Origin: an uncultured Bacteroidaceae bacterium
GTDB lineage: Bacteria; Bacteroidota; Bacteroidia; Bacteroidales; Bacteroidaceae
Assembly: GCA_905233465.1 (NCBI GenBank)
Contig: CAJOEI010000002.1
Location: 112,654-176,653 of the forward strand
Length of the DNA: 64,000 bases
Direction of reading: 5' to 3'
Made by a program: the position numbers and the translations under genes
Notes under the pieces: model-generated
Databases searched by the model: none
Told to the model about the DNA's origin: nothing
The model's input: only the letters and a program-made list of their open reading frames with translations
Shown here: piece by piece, positions 36,587 to 46,490 of the stretch
How the letters are laid out: every line of letters starts with the position of its first letter
How positions within the stretch are numbered: position 1 is the stretch's first letter

Positions 36587-39565
36587 TTAATTTGTTAGTG
36601 GCGTACCATCGGCAGCGATACCGTTGGCACTGACGTTGAGGATGACAGGCCTTGAACCAGTGGAGAATGTCACAGTGGCATGCCCCTGGTCATCGAGCTG
36701 CATGTCAGGGTTCCAATATAGCGTGCGCCGATAGTCGGCTGGTGGTGTTGCGCCTGAGGGTAGATGATAGACAGGATTGTAGAATGTATCTGGCGTGGCA
36801 AAACCCTGTAGCACAAAACGTCTGTCGCGGTAGGTGACGCGTTGCCCTTCATTGGGCATGTCCCATACATCAATGGTCACACGATCGATATTGTCCTCCG
36901 TAGCACGTGGGTCTGCTCCATTGCGAGGCTGGAAGTCGGTATAGATACGCACACTGTCGAGATTGGTAAGCTGGTTGAAGCGGTTCATCTGCGCTGGCGT
37001 GAAATTGAAACTGATATTCCGCCCGTTGTATCGCGGCTCCAAAAGATAGGCATTAGACGAATTCATGTCGCCTACATAGAGACGTGCAATGGAGTTGATA
37101 AAGTGGAATCGTCCACGCATCTGACCGCTCATCAGTCCTGCATCAGTGGCGGCATTGAAAGCTTCGTAGGCATCAGCACAGAAAGCAGGCTTGAGGTTCT
37201 GGAAGCGACGCAGGCCTTCGTGACGCGCTCTGACGGTCACCGTTTGCATCTGGGTGGCGGACCCGCCACCAGCTAACCCACCACTCCAACCGGAGACCTC
37301 CCCTCCCTCATTGGAAAGGCTACGGGTAGGCGAGCTTCGCTCGGGAATGGGGTTGGGGACTGTTCTGCTCTGATAATAATTATATGGCTGTGTGAATCGC
37401 GGGTAGGGCCACGATACGCGGACATAATATTCTGCCAGATCCGTTTTCTCTGTCTCCATCACTACCCAGTTGTGCCGCTTCGATGGCTTCCACTTAGTGG
37501 TGTCAGAGGCGGCAAGAAAGAAAATGCAATATCCCTCAAAGTCTGGCGATGGGATAGAGAATACTCCGTTGCGCGTGTCCATGTCGCCAACTATGCTTTG
37601 GCTGCCGGGCTGTGTGAACTCAGCATGCACACGCACCTCATTCTCTAACGGTTTGTCGCGTTCGGCAAAACGGCTGCGCGCGATGTCAGAAAGCATGCGG
37701 TAGCTGCCAGCCGGGAAATGGTTCTCGTGGGCATATGTCTGAGCAATTACAGACTCTATGACTTCGCCCTGCCCAAGGCCGGTGTAGCTGTCCTCGGCCG
37801 ATATGTCGCCGCTGGTTCGCAAGCTGTCACGGTACTTCCTCGCATCTGTTGACCGGCTCAAAGAGGATTCCATTTGATAAGGCGTAGCCACATCGCTATA
37901 CGAGCGCACCTCATCCTGCTCGGCGCTGGCTTCATAATTCAATATCTCGCCACGGATGATTGGCGTGATAGTCTCAGCCGGCTGCGACAACGTGAAAGCT
38001 CCTGGCACAGCCATCGCGCGCCAGTCATATCGACGCCAACCCTGTGTGAGCATCAGCAGGTCAAGAGCATCGCGATGCTCTGCATCATCTGCCTCGAAGA
38101 AGTATGCTGGATCAGGGATATATCCTCTCACCTCAGAGGCAAGAAGCATCTCGCTGAGAATATCAGATGTGTCGTAGGTAGCATCGGATGTGGCTGCATC
38201 GCGCACGGCGAGCGAGAGCCCTGCCACATCAGGCTTCGTGCAACGGACATCAATGGTAGTCGTCTCGAATGGAGCATATTCTTCCTTCAGCCCACGGATG
38301 TCTATTGCACCACCAACATCCTTCAGCCCACGAGGAGCTGACCAAAACAGCCGGTCTGCCCACACACGGCCTTGGGCATCAAAGACGGTGGCCTGCAAAA
38401 CACCAATCGGCAACGAGTCGGCGGCAATAAGTGAGCTCAGCTGCACACTATCCACTTTCAATCCACCATTCCCCATTTCACATTCTCCAAGCAGCTCCGT
38501 AAACGCCAGCACGCGCCCTTCGTGCATTATGCTTAGCCCCAAAGGCAGACGCGTCGCAGCCCCCGCTGCCGCAATTGTCAATTGTGGATTGTGAATTGTG
38601 AATTGTAAATTAACATGCATCGCCACACCGTCTGTTTCGACTGCGGGCAACGTAGCCCTCGCAATGCGGCCATCATCGGCCGTGAAGGTAAATGTATATT
38701 CTTGGCCAGCTCGGGGAATAAATGTGAATGTACCACGCCCGCGTGAGCGCGTAGCCACCGGCTGTGACAGACCAGCAGCCGTAGCGTCCAGCCTGCCCGC
38801 TATCGCTTCACCATCTTCTGTAGCTGCTTCGAATGCCAAAGTGCATTGTACACCTGCAACCGCATGCCCACCCTCGGGATACAACATCAGCTTCAACGCA
38901 GGCTCCTTGGCCCCATCAGAGTAATAACGTCGCAAAGGCCTCGAAGTCATCTCACGATAGTAGTCTCCCGCTTGCAGTGGGTGGTCATAGACAGGGAAAA
39001 CACGCGAGTAGAGCTTTTCATAGTCTCGATAGAATTCATGTGCCAGCCGCTTGGAAAAGAACCAATCCTCGGCATAGCTGGTATGCTCCTTCTCTGTTCT
39101 TCCCCAGTTCAGCTGCCATCTGGTGTATGCTCGCAACTCATAGTAGCCGCCATAGAGCGTATCAGCCAATACAAAGTTGCCATGACCGCGTCCGCCACGC
39201 ATATTCACTATCTGACGCTCAACAAGATAACCCTCTTCATTCAGCAGTTCCACATACAACACACGGCTCACGTCAGAAGGCCTCCCCGTATCCGTCCGGC
39301 GCAAATAGGCCGCATACCAGATGGTGTCACCCATAAAGTAGCATGTGTTGTCCATGTGTACGAACACCTTCTCCTGAGGCACCCCGCTACCAAAGCGAGA
39401 CAAACGCTCAGCCCAGTCGGCAATGCTTGTCGGTGCTGACACATTCGTTTGCGCCGCAGCCACCACTACTCGTGCCAACAGCACGAGCAAACACAGTATA
39501 TGTTTTTTCGCTCTCGTTCTCAAATGAATTATGAATTCTGGCGACAAAGATAGTATTTTTGTCAC
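36587..39565 (-). CDS. Large exported MG2-like surface protein, unknown function
   Basis: 992 residues with a signal peptide (after a charged start, 'HILCLLVLLARVVVAAAQT'). The N-terminal block 'VPQEKVFVHMDNTCYFMGDTIWYAAYLRRTDTG...RVLYVELLNEEGYLVERQIV' matches the MG2-type macroglobulin-like start found in Bacteroidetes surface proteins. The C-terminal block ('NMSS-like ... VTFSTGSRPVILNVSANGIAADGTPLTN') is beta-rich. Two in-frame repeat inserts are present: an ATTGTGAATTGTG microrepeat near + 38572-38611 and a C/G-rich palindromic element near + 37291-37360. The role is unknown; adhesion or nutrient capture are guesses. Confidence 0.7.
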   Translation of the reverse strand: MTKILSLSPEFIIHLRTRAKKHILCLLVLLARVVVAAAQTNVSAPTSIADWAERLSRFGSGVPQEKVFVHMDNTCYFMGDTIWYAAYLRRTDTGRPSDVSRVLYVELLNEEGYLVERQIVNMRGGRGHGNFVLADTLYGGYYELRAYTRWQLNWGRTEKEHTSYAEDWFFSKRLAHEFYRDYEKLYSRVFPVYDHPLQAGDYYREMTSRPLRRYYSDGAKEPALKLMLYPEGGHAVAGVQCTLAFEAATEDGEAIAGRLDATAAGLSQPVATRSRGRGTFTFIPRAGQEYTFTFTADDGRIARATLPAVETDGVAMHVNLQFTIHNPQLTIAAAGAATRLPLGLSIMHEGRVLAFTELLGECEMGNGGLKVDSVQLSSLIAADSLPIGVLQATVFDAQGRVWADRLFWSAPRGLKDVGGAIDIRGLKEEYAPFETTTIDVRCTKPDVAGLSLAVRDAATSDATYDTSDILSEMLLASEVRGYIPDPAYFFEADDAEHRDALDLLMLTQGWRRYDWRAMAVPGAFTLSQPAETITPIIRGEILNYEASAEQDEVRSYSDVATPYQMESSLSRSTDARKYRDSLRTSGDISAEDSYTGLGQGEVIESVIAQTYAHENHFPAGSYRMLSDIARSRFAERDKPLENEVRVHAEFTQPGSQSIVGDMDTRNGVFSIPSPDFEGYCIFFLAASDTTKWKPSKRHNWVVMETEKTDLAEYYVRVSWPYPRFTQPYNYYQSRTVPNPIPERSSPTRSLSNEGGEVSGWSGGLAGGGSATQMQTVTVRARHEGLRRFQNLKPAFCADAYEAFNAATDAGLMSGQMRGRFHFINSIARLYVGDMNSSNAYLLEPRYNGRNISFNFTPAQMNRFNQLTNLDSVRIYTDFQPRNGADPRATEDNIDRVTIDVWDMPNEGQRVTYRDRRFVLQGFATPDTFYNPVYHLPSGATPPADYRRTLYWNPDMQLDDQGHATVTFSTGSRPVILNVSANGIAADGTPLTN
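37291..37360. repeat. Intragenic C/G-rich palindromic element in large surface-protein gene
   Basis: ACCTCCCCTCCCTC, a hairpin CGAGC-TTC-GCTCG (37331-37343) and GGGGTTGGGGAC form a composite element that encodes 'VPNPIPERSSPTRSLSNEGGE' in frame. It looks like the intergenic repeats of Bacteroidetes rather than like coding sequence. Confidence 0.7.
38572..38611. repeat. Intragenic microrepeat (ATTGTGAATTGTG type)
   Basis: AATTGTCAATTGTGGATTGTGAATTGTGAATTGTAAATT inside the surface-protein gene is the same sort of AT-rich repeat seen in short intergenic gaps of this window. It stays in frame and codes for 'NLQFTIHNPQLTIAA'. Confidence 0.75.
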
Positions 39566-39624
39566 TCTGGCGACGCATATAACACAAAATTTTTTAACTT
39601 ATCGCACATTTTTCTCTCTTTCTT

Positions 39625-39657
39625 TTTGCCTTTAAGACTAAATAATCATTATCTTTG
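39625..39657 (+). promoter_or_regulatory. Promoter of glmM (TTTG-N21-TATCTTTG)
   Basis: A -33 TTTG (39625-39628) and a -7 TATCTTTG (39650-39657) are 21 nt apart, followed by CGCCCG. The leader up to the ATG at 39730 is about 65 nt and carries AAATCGTA-type microrepeats. Confidence 0.7.
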
Positions 39658-39729
39658 CGCCCGTAAGCAACCTAATCTATTATAAAATCGTACATGTCAA
39701 ATCGTAAATCGTAAAATTGTCAAATCGCT

Positions 39730-41118
39730 ATGACTCTCATCAAATCCATTTCCGGCATCCGCGGCACCATCGGCGGCCGCGCTGGTGACACACTCAATCC
39801 CCTTGACATTGTCAAATTCGTATCTGCCTATGCCACACTCATCCGCAAGGTGGACAAGATAGGCACTAACAAAATCGTCGTCGGACGTGACGCACGCATA
39901 TCAGGCGAGATGGTCAAGAACGTCGTCTGCGGCACCCTAATGGGCATGGGCTTCGACGTTGTGAACATCGGCCTTGCCACAACTCCTACCACCGAGTTGG
40001 CAGTGACAATGGAGAAGGCCTGCGGCGGCATCATACTCACGGCATCCCACAACCCGCGCCAGTGGAACGCCCTAAAGCTGCTCAACAGCGACGGCGAGTT
40101 CCTCAACGCAGCCGAAGGAGCCGAGGTGCTGCGCATAGCTGCCGCCGAGGACTTCGAGTATGCCGATGTAGACCACCTCGGCAAGTACCGCGAGGACAAC
40201 AGCTACGACCAGAAGCACATTGACCTCGTCAAGAACCTCGCTCTCGTTGACGTCGAGGCCATTAAGGCCCGCAAGTTCCGCGTTGCACTTGACACCGTGA
40301 ACTCTGTCGGCGGTGTGATCCTTCCCAAGCTCCTCAACCAGCTCGGAGTCGAGACCGTGACCTGCCTATATGGCGAACCCACTGGCGACTTCCAGCACAA
40401 CCCAGAGCCGCTTGAGAAGAACCTCGGCGACATCAAGGCCCTGATGCAGAAGGGCGGCTACGATATCGCTTTCGTCGTCGATCCCGATGTAGACCGTCTG
40501 GCCCTGTTCTGTGAGGACGGAACCATGTACGGTGAGGAATACACCCTCGTCACCGTGGCTGACTACATCCTGCAGCACACACCTGGCAACACCGTCTCTA
40601 ACCTCTCCAGCACACGCGCCCTGCGCGACGTCACGCGCAAATATGGCTGCGAATACAACGCCGCTGCCGTGGGCGAGGTGAACGTGGTGACAAAGATGAA
40701 GGCCACCAACGCCGTCATCGGCGGCGAGGGCAACGGCGGTGTCATCTATCCCGCTGCACATTGCGGCCGCGATGCCCTCGTTGGCATAGCACTCATCCTC
40801 ACCTATCTGGCCAAGAAAGGCATGACCACAAGCCAGCTGCGCGCCACATACCCCAACTACGCCATTGCCAAGAACCGCATCGACCTCACACCAGACACAG
40901 ACGTCGATGCCATTCTGGCCAAGGTGAAGGAGCTCTACAAGGAGCAGGAGGTAAACGACATTGACGGCGTGAAGATTGACTTTCCCGACAAGTGGGTACA
41001 CCTGCGCAAGAGCAACACCGAACCCATTATCCGCGTCTATAGCGAGGCCTCCACAATGGAAGCAGCCGACCAGCTCGGCAAGGACATCATGGATGTTGTC
41101 TACAGCATGACTCGATAA
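39730..41118 (+). CDS. glmM: Phosphoglucosamine mutase (phosphohexomutase family)
   Basis: 462 residues. The phosphoserine loop is 'GGIILTASHNPRQWNALKLLN', the metal loop is 'FVVDPDVDRLALFCEDG', the sugar loop is 'VIGGEGNGGVIYPA' and the phosphate-binding end is 'LRKSNTEPIIRVYSEAST'. GlmM turns glucosamine-6-P into glucosamine-1-P for UDP-GlcNAc and thus cell wall and LPS. The start 'LIKSISGIRGTIGG' agrees with the GlmM type; a phosphomannomutase function cannot be ruled out. It is monocistronic, with its own promoter and terminator. Confidence 0.9.
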   Translation: MTLIKSISGIRGTIGGRAGDTLNPLDIVKFVSAYATLIRKVDKIGTNKIVVGRDARISGEMVKNVVCGTLMGMGFDVVNIGLATTPTTELAVTMEKACGGIILTASHNPRQWNALKLLNSDGEFLNAAEGAEVLRIAAAEDFEYADVDHLGKYREDNSYDQKHIDLVKNLALVDVEAIKARKFRVALDTVNSVGGVILPKLLNQLGVETVTCLYGEPTGDFQHNPEPLEKNLGDIKALMQKGGYDIAFVVDPDVDRLALFCEDGTMYGEEYTLVTVADYILQHTPGNTVSNLSSTRALRDVTRKYGCEYNAAAVGEVNVVTKMKATNAVIGGEGNGGVIYPAAHCGRDALVGIALILTYLAKKGMTTSQLRATYPNYAIAKNRIDLTPDTDVDAILAKVKELYKEQEVNDIDGVKIDFPDKWVHLRKSNTEPIIRVYSEASTMEAADQLGKDIMDVVYSMTR

Positions 41119-41142
41119 CGAAGGGCCAAACGAGATAGATAA

Positions 41143-41182
41143 GCCTCCGACCGCTAATCAGCAGTCGGAGGCCTTTTATTTT
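41143..41182 (+). terminator. Intrinsic terminator of glmM
   Basis: The stem GCCTCCGAC / GTCGGAGGC (9 bp) is extended by an inner GCT/AGC pair and followed by CTTTTATTTT. Confidence 0.92.
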
Positions 41183-41225
41183 AGTTAATTATTTGAAAAA
41201 GCGGGAAAAAGCAGCAAAATAGTAT

Positions 41226-41233
41226 TACTTTTG
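41226..41233 (+). promoter_or_regulatory. Bacteroidetes -7 box for Rid-like gene
   Basis: TACTTTTG followed by CAGCG lies 26 nt before the ATG at 41260 and fits TAnnTTTG; the -33 spacing is not consensus. Confidence 0.5.
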
Positions 41234-41259
41234 CAGCGTTTTTGCAATGTAGTCACATA

Positions 41260-42438
41260 ATGAGATACGACACTATAGAATACACCGAGCTCGGGGCAAG
41301 TGCTCAGATTGCAACATTCACCCCTCTCACCTCCGCCTTGGGGGAGGTCGGGAGGGGGCCCGCTGAGCAGCACGCCATTATCCATATCAGCCCACGCGGA
41401 GAGCAGTTCCAGCAGCAATATGCTCGCTTGGCTGCGGCAGAGGAAGCCCTGATGCACAGCGCTCTATGCAATGGTGGCACAGCCGTCTTCAAACGCTACT
41501 TCCTCAGCGATGCAGCCAACCAGCAAGCAGAGATAAACAACAAGGAAACATCCCCATGCTCTGTGTCATGCATACAGCAACCGCCATTGAACGGCTCCAA
41601 GGTGGCCGTGTGGATGTATATCGTGCATGGCATGGATGTGCAAGATGAGGATACAGGACTTGTCACAGCAGAGCACAACGGCTACCGCCACCTATGGATG
41701 ATGGGTATGGTATGCGATGAGGGCATGAGTGACTCTGCCAAGCAGACTAATAAGCTGCTGCAGCGCTACGTCGAGACACTGCAGCACTGCGGAGCAACAC
41801 TCGCTGACAATTGCATACGCACATGGTTCTATGTGCGTGATGTTGACACACAATACAGCGGCATGGTGCGAGCCAGACGCGAGTTCTTTGCAGCACACGG
41901 CCTCACCCCTCACACACATTTCATCTCATCCACAGGCATTGGCGGCGTGCCGGCAAAGCAAAGTGCACTAATACAACTCGGCACCTATGCCCTGACAGGA
42001 TTCGACCCTGCACAGCAGCACTATCTCTATGCCCCAACACACCTCAACGCGACCTACGAGTACGGCGTCACCTTCGAACGCGGCACGCGCATGGACTATG
42101 GCGACCGCAGACATGTTTACATCAGCGGTACAGCGAGCATCAACAACCGCGGAGAAGTGGTGCATGTGGGAGATGTGGTGCAACAGACCTGGCGAATGTG
42201 GGAGAATGTAGAGGCACTGCTGAAGGAGGCGGAAGTGACGTTCGACGACGTGGCACAGATTGTTGTGTATCTTCGTGACGTGGCAGACTACGATACGGTA
42301 TCGCGCCTGTTTGCACAGCGCTTCCCATGCACGCCATACCTGATTACACTTGCACCCGTCTGCCGCCCAGCATGGCTCATAGAGATGGAATGTGTGGCAA
42401 TACGCCAGCAGATGGACACGCGATTCCGCGATTTTTGA
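41260..42438 (+). CDS. Rid-family (YjgF-like) protein, two-domain or chorismatase-like
   Basis: 392 residues from the ATG at 41260 (the track's TTG is 18 nt earlier). The C-terminal half has the YjgF/RidA fold pattern: 'RRHVYISGTASINNRGEVVHVGDVVQQTWRMWENVEALLKEAEVTFDDVAQIVVYLRDVADY'. The N-terminal half has a weaker similar layout ('YVETLQHCGATLADNCIRTWFYVRDVD'). Such long forms include deaminase-like and chorismatase-like proteins. An insert coded by a C/G-rich palindrome ('FTPLTSALGEVGRGPAE') lies at residues 21-37. No pathway partner is nearby, so the substrate is unknown. Confidence 0.7.
   Translation: MRYDTIEYTELGASAQIATFTPLTSALGEVGRGPAEQHAIIHISPRGEQFQQQYARLAAAEEALMHSALCNGGTAVFKRYFLSDAANQQAEINNKETSPCSVSCIQQPPLNGSKVAVWMYIVHGMDVQDEDTGLVTAEHNGYRHLWMMGMVCDEGMSDSAKQTNKLLQRYVETLQHCGATLADNCIRTWFYVRDVDTQYSGMVRARREFFAAHGLTPHTHFISSTGIGGVPAKQSALIQLGTYALTGFDPAQQHYLYAPTHLNATYEYGVTFERGTRMDYGDRRHVYISGTASINNRGEVVHVGDVVQQTWRMWENVEALLKEAEVTFDDVAQIVVYLRDVADYDTVSRLFAQRFPCTPYLITLAPVCRPAWLIEMECVAIRQQMDTRFRDF
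41320..41358. repeat. Intragenic C/G-rich palindromic element in Rid-like gene
   Basis: CCCCTCTCACCTCC and GGAGGTCGGGAGGGG form the two arms around GCCTTGG. It is in frame near the 5' end of the gene and looks like intergenic repeat DNA rather than native coding sequence. Confidence 0.75.
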
Positions 42439-42458
42439 GAATTCTGAGTTAGAGTTAG

Positions 42459-43454
42459 GTGGCAGAAAAGGAACGTATTGTATGGATAGACACGCTGCGT
42501 GGCTGCTGCATGCTGTGCATTCTGTGGTTCCATACAGAAATGTATTACGTTGGCCGGGATGTGACCCCCTATGAATTCTATGTCGGCGATGTGCTCGCAG
42601 TCTTCTTCTTTTTGTCCGGTTATCTCTTTCATATAACCAGCAACCCTTTCAATGTGCATCACAAGCTGTATGGCGTGTGGAGGTGGCTAATAATACCATA
42701 TCTGGTCTTCACGACTGCAATGGCGGTGCCCAAGGCGATGGCACACGGCAATGTCTCTCCCAACATTAGCACAATATTAACAGGACACGCCTCGTGGTTC
42801 ATCAGCGCGCTGATTGTTGCAGAGATAATGTTCATAGCAATATTATACATTGGGCATAAAGTCCGTCAAGTATCTGTGTCTCTGGCTTAGGCCGCACTTG
42901 CGATGCTACTGGCTTCTGCTATAATAGGCAACAGGTTGTCACCATATCACAATGCATGCAATCTGTGGCATGTCAATGAGTCTATGCTGGGCTTCTTCCT
43001 GATGACATGCGGATATTTCTTTCATCAATACGAAAAGGCACTGGATAAGGTTTTGCGCCACCCATTAACATTATTGACAATGCTCATACTCTGCGTAGGC
43101 ATAAAATATGTAATAGCACATACAGGCGCAAAGCTAATTTTCGGCCCCATCATAGTGACCAACTATTACCTCTTTGTTGCAGATCTGCTACTGGTCACCT
43201 TTCTCCTTGTCAGCGTGTTCAGGATGCTGCCCCGTACACACTTCATGCAGTGGGTTGGCAGACATTCGATTGTGTACTACTTCTTTTCTGGAGGTGTGCC
43301 ATTGGCTGTTGGCAAGGCACTTACCAAGCTGGGATTCTGTATAAGCACTCAGACGAACGTCTATCCATGCATAAGTATGGCCTTCGCAATAGTATGCGTA
43401 TTGTCTACAATAATGGTCTGGGCCGTATACAGATATACGAATATTGTCCGATAA
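42459..43454 (+). pseudogene. Acyltransferase 3 family protein with in-frame TAG
   Basis: The family start 'RIVWIDTLRGCCMLCILWFHTEMYY' and about ten hydrophobic helices identify a membrane acyltransferase (OafA/AT3 group) that would acylate sugars. The frame runs from GTG 42459 to 43454, but a TAG at 42888-42890 cuts it after 143 residues ('VSVSLA*AALAMLLASAII'). Both parts are in the same frame, so this is a single nonsense change and not an indel. The full chain would be about 331 residues, normal for the family. Other genes here end in TAG, so recoding is unlikely. Confidence 0.85.
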
Positions 43455-43520
43455 TATCCTTTTTCAGGCATGGCACAATAAAAAGTTGATAATAAGAAAG
43501 GATAAACGGTTGAAATATTG

Positions 43521-43528
43521 TATCTTTG
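43521..43528 (+). promoter_or_regulatory. Bacteroidetes -7 box for leuS
   Basis: TATCTTTG followed by CGCCCGC lies 43 nt before the ATG. It is the same -7 plus start-site pattern as at glmM and alaS. Confidence 0.6.
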
Positions 43529-43571
43529 CGCCCGCAAATAGAACATAACGTCAACGATAAAGATAAATATA

Positions 43572-46481
43572 ATGGAATACAACTTCAGAGAAATTGAAAA
43601 GAAGTGGCAACAACGCTGGGTTGCTGATGGCACTTATAAAGTCAACGAGGACGCGAGCCGCAACAAGTTCTATGTGCTCAACATGTTCCCTTATCCCAGT
43701 GGTGCGGGTCTGCATGTGGGTCATCCTCTGGGCTACATCGCCAGCGACATCTATGCCCGCTACAAGCGGTTGTGCGGATACAACGTGCTCAACCCTATGG
43801 GATACGATGCCTATGGCCTACCTGCGGAGCAGTATGCGATACAAACTGGGCAGCATCCAGCCATCACCACAGAGCAAAACATCAACCGCTATCGCGAGCA
43901 GCTGGATAAGATAGGCTTCTCGTTTGACTGGAGCCGCGAGGTGCGCACCTGCGACCCGCAGTACTACCACTGGACACAATGGGCCTTCCAGCAGATGTTC
44001 AACTCATACTACGACAACCGCAGCCAGAAGGCCCAATCAATAGAGAAACTGATTGACCATTTCTCCAACTTTGGCACTGAGGGACTTGATGTAGCACAGA
44101 CCGAGGAGCTGTCGTTCACCGCTGCTGAATGGAATTGCATGAGCTGGAAAGAGCGCCAGCAGGTGCTGATGAACTATCGCATAGCCTACTTGGCCGAGAC
44201 TATGGTCAACTGGTGCCCAGCGCTGGGTACAGTGCTGGCCAACGACGAGGTCGTCAACGGTGTCAGCGAACGTGGCGGCTATCCCGTGGAGCAGAAGCGC
44301 ATGCGCCAGTGGTGCCTGCGTGTATCGGCATACTCACAGCGTTTGCTGGACGGCCTTGAAACAATTGACTGGAGCGAAAGCATCAAAGAGACGCAGCGCA
44401 ACTGGATTGGCCGAAGCGAGGGTGCCGAGATTGAGATAAAAGTAAAAAGTGAAAAGAGAGAAGAGAAAAATATCTCATTCACCATATTCACCACTCGCGC
44501 CGATACAATGTTTGGTGTCACCTTCTTTGTGCTGGCACCTGAAAGCGAGCTCGTAGATCAGGTAACCACATCGGAGCAGCGTACTGCCGTAGATGAATAC
44601 ATCAAATATGTGAAGAGCCGCACAGAGCGTGAGCGCATGATAGACCACACCGTCACGGGTGTGTTCACTGGAGCCTACGGCATCAATCCCATCACAGGCG
44701 AGGAATGTCCCATTTACGTGGCAGAATATGTGCTTGCCGGCTACGGCACTGGTGCCATCATGGCAGTGCCAGCTCACGACAGCCGTGACTACGCCTTTGC
44801 ACGACACTTCAACTTGCCCATAATCCCATTGGTTGAGGGTGCCGACGTGAGCGAGGAGAGCTATGACGCGAAGGAGGGTATTGTGATGAACTCGCCTCGG
44901 ACAGAAAACGGCAGTGTGGACTATAATGGTGAGCGCCTCATCCTCAACGGCATGACCATCAAGGAGGCCATTGCTGAGACCAAGCGCTTCGTTGAGGCCC
45001 ACAAGCTCGGCCGCGTGAAGGTGAACTACCGTCTGCGTGATGCCATCTTCTCGCGTCAGCGCTACTGGGGTGAGCCTTTCCCTGTTTATTACGAGCAAGG
45101 TATGCCTCGCATGATTCCTGAGTCATGTCTGCCGCTGGAACTACCCGAGGTGGATAAGTTCCTGCCTACCGAGACTGGCGAGCCGCCATTGGGCAATGCC
45201 AAGCGTTGGGCTTGGGACACCAAGAATCAAGCTGTTGCCGATTGTTCCGCAATCGACAACGAGACCGTGTTCCCCCTCGAACTCAACACAATGCCAGGCT
45301 TCGCAGGGTCATCGGCCTATTACCTCCGATATATGGATCCGAAGAACGACGAAGCTTTGGTGAACGAGCAAGCCGACCAGTACTGGCAGGCCGTTGACCT
45401 GTATGTGGGCGGTTCGGAGCACGCCACGGGCCACCTCATTTACTCGCGTTTCTGGAACAAGTTCCTTTTCGACCTCGGTGTGAGCTGCAAGGAAGAGCCC
45501 TTCCAGAAGCTAATCAACCAGGGCATGATTCAGGGGTGGTCGAGCTTCGTGTATCGTCTGAGGGGCACAAAGAAATTCGTGAGCTTCGACCTGCTGGATG
45601 AGCAATACGATGATGCTAAGAAGAAGAGCATTTACCTCTATCAAGGCATTGCTGCCGATCCAGTCTATGCAGATATCAGCATGGTGAGCGGCAATGTGCT
45701 CAACGTGGACAAGATTCGTGAGTGGACACCGGAATTCCGCGATGCTGAGTTCATCCTCAACGCCAATGGTCAGTATATTGTCAGTCAAGCCATTGAGAAG
45801 ATGTCGAAGTCGAAATATAACGTGGTGAATCCAGATGACATCTGCGAACACTATGGAGCAGATACGTTGCGCCTGTACGAGATGTTCCTCGGTCCTATCG
45901 AGCAGTCTAAACCTTGGGACGTGGCTGGTATCGACGGTTGCTTCCGCTTCCTAAAGAAGTTCTGGAACCTGTTCTGGGACAAGGACACCTTTGCCGTCAC
46001 CGATGGCGAACCCACTAAGGCCGAACTAAAGTCTCTGCACAAGCTTATCAAGAAGGTCACGGAAGACATTGAGACCTTCTCATACAACACGAGCATCCCC
46101 GCCTTTATGATAGCCACGAACGAGCTGGCCCAGCTCAAGTGCCAGAAACGTGCCGTGTTGGAACCAGTGGTCATACTCATAGCACCTTTTGCGCCTCACA
46201 TCGCAGAGGAGCTGTGGCACCTTCTTGGACATCAGACAAGCGTCTGCGATGCCCAGTGGCCGTCGTTCGATGCAAGCTGCCTCGTGGAGGACACCGTTAA
46301 GATGATGGTTGCCTTCAATGGCAAGACACGCTTCGGCATAGACTTCGCCGCTGACGCAGACAACGCGACCATTGAGGCCACGGTGCGCGAACACGAGCTG
46401 ACGCCAAAGTATCTGGAAGGCAAACAGATTGTGAAAGTCATCATCGTCCCCAAACGTATGGTGAATCTGGTAATTAAATAG
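43572..46481 (+). CDS. leuS: Leucyl-tRNA synthetase
   Basis: 969 residues, class I. The HIGH-type motif is '[16 protein letters not shown]'. The editing (CP1) domain holds '[21 protein letters not shown]' and '[25 protein letters not shown]'. The KMSKS loop is '[32 protein letters not shown]'. The anticodon-binding end is normal. An extra Lys/Glu-rich stretch '[11 protein letters not shown]' before the editing motif is encoded by an AAAAGTAAAAAGTGAAAAGAG-type microrepeat. It is followed by a YitT gene after 9 nt. Confidence 0.97.
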   Translation: MEYNFREIEKKWQQRWVADGTYKVNEDASRNKFYVLNMFPYPSGAGLHVGHPLGYIASDIYARYKRLCGYNVLNPMGYDAYGLPAEQYAIQTGQHPAITTEQNINRYREQLDKIGFSFDWSREVRTCDPQYYHWTQWAFQQMFNSYYDNRSQKAQSIEKLIDHFSNFGTEGLDVAQTEELSFTAAEWNCMSWKERQQVLMNYRIAYLAETMVNWCPALGTVLANDEVVNGVSERGGYPVEQKRMRQWCLRVSAYSQRLLDGLETIDWSESIKETQRNWIGRSEGAEIEIKVKSEKREEKNISFTIFTTRADTMFGVTFFVLAPESELVDQVTTSEQRTAVDEYIKYVKSRTERERMIDHTVTGVFTGAYGINPITGEECPIYVAEYVLAGYGTGAIMAVPAHDSRDYAFARHFNLPIIPLVEGADVSEESYDAKEGIVMNSPRTENGSVDYNGERLILNGMTIKEAIAETKRFVEAHKLGRVKVNYRLRDAIFSRQRYWGEPFPVYYEQGMPRMIPESCLPLELPEVDKFLPTETGEPPLGNAKRWAWDTKNQAVADCSAIDNETVFPLELNTMPGFAGSSAYYLRYMDPKNDEALVNEQADQYWQAVDLYVGGSEHATGHLIYSRFWNKFLFDLGVSCKEEPFQKLINQGMIQGWSSFVYRLRGTKKFVSFDLLDEQYDDAKKKSIYLYQGIAADPVYADISMVSGNVLNVDKIREWTPEFRDAEFILNANGQYIVSQAIEKMSKSKYNVVNPDDICEHYGADTLRLYEMFLGPIEQSKPWDVAGIDGCFRFLKKFWNLFWDKDTFAVTDGEPTKAELKSLHKLIKKVTEDIETFSYNTSIPAFMIATNELAQLKCQKRAVLEPVVILIAPFAPHIAEELWHLLGHQTSVCDAQWPSFDASCLVEDTVKMMVAFNGKTRFGIDFAADADNATIEATVREHELTPKYLEGKQIVKVIIVPKRMVNLVIK
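44435..44470. repeat. Intragenic microrepeat in leuS
   Basis: ATAAAAGTAAAAAGTGAAAAGAGAGAAGAGAAAAAT is A/G-rich and repetitive, unlike the balanced codons around it, and stays in frame. It codes for a charged loop at the entry of the editing domain. Confidence 0.65.
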
Positions 46482-46490
46482 TTTTCAGCC

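Noticed and set aside
36587-39565. TonB-dependent receptor
   Set aside because: There is no clear plug domain or long barrel with a C-terminal Phe; the N-terminal block is MG2-like instead.
42459-43454. TAG read as an amino acid (recoding) in the acyltransferase gene
   Set aside because: TAG ends other intact genes here, such as the flippase (15634), the kinase (35457) and the GT11-like gene (5372), so a simple nonsense change is more likely.
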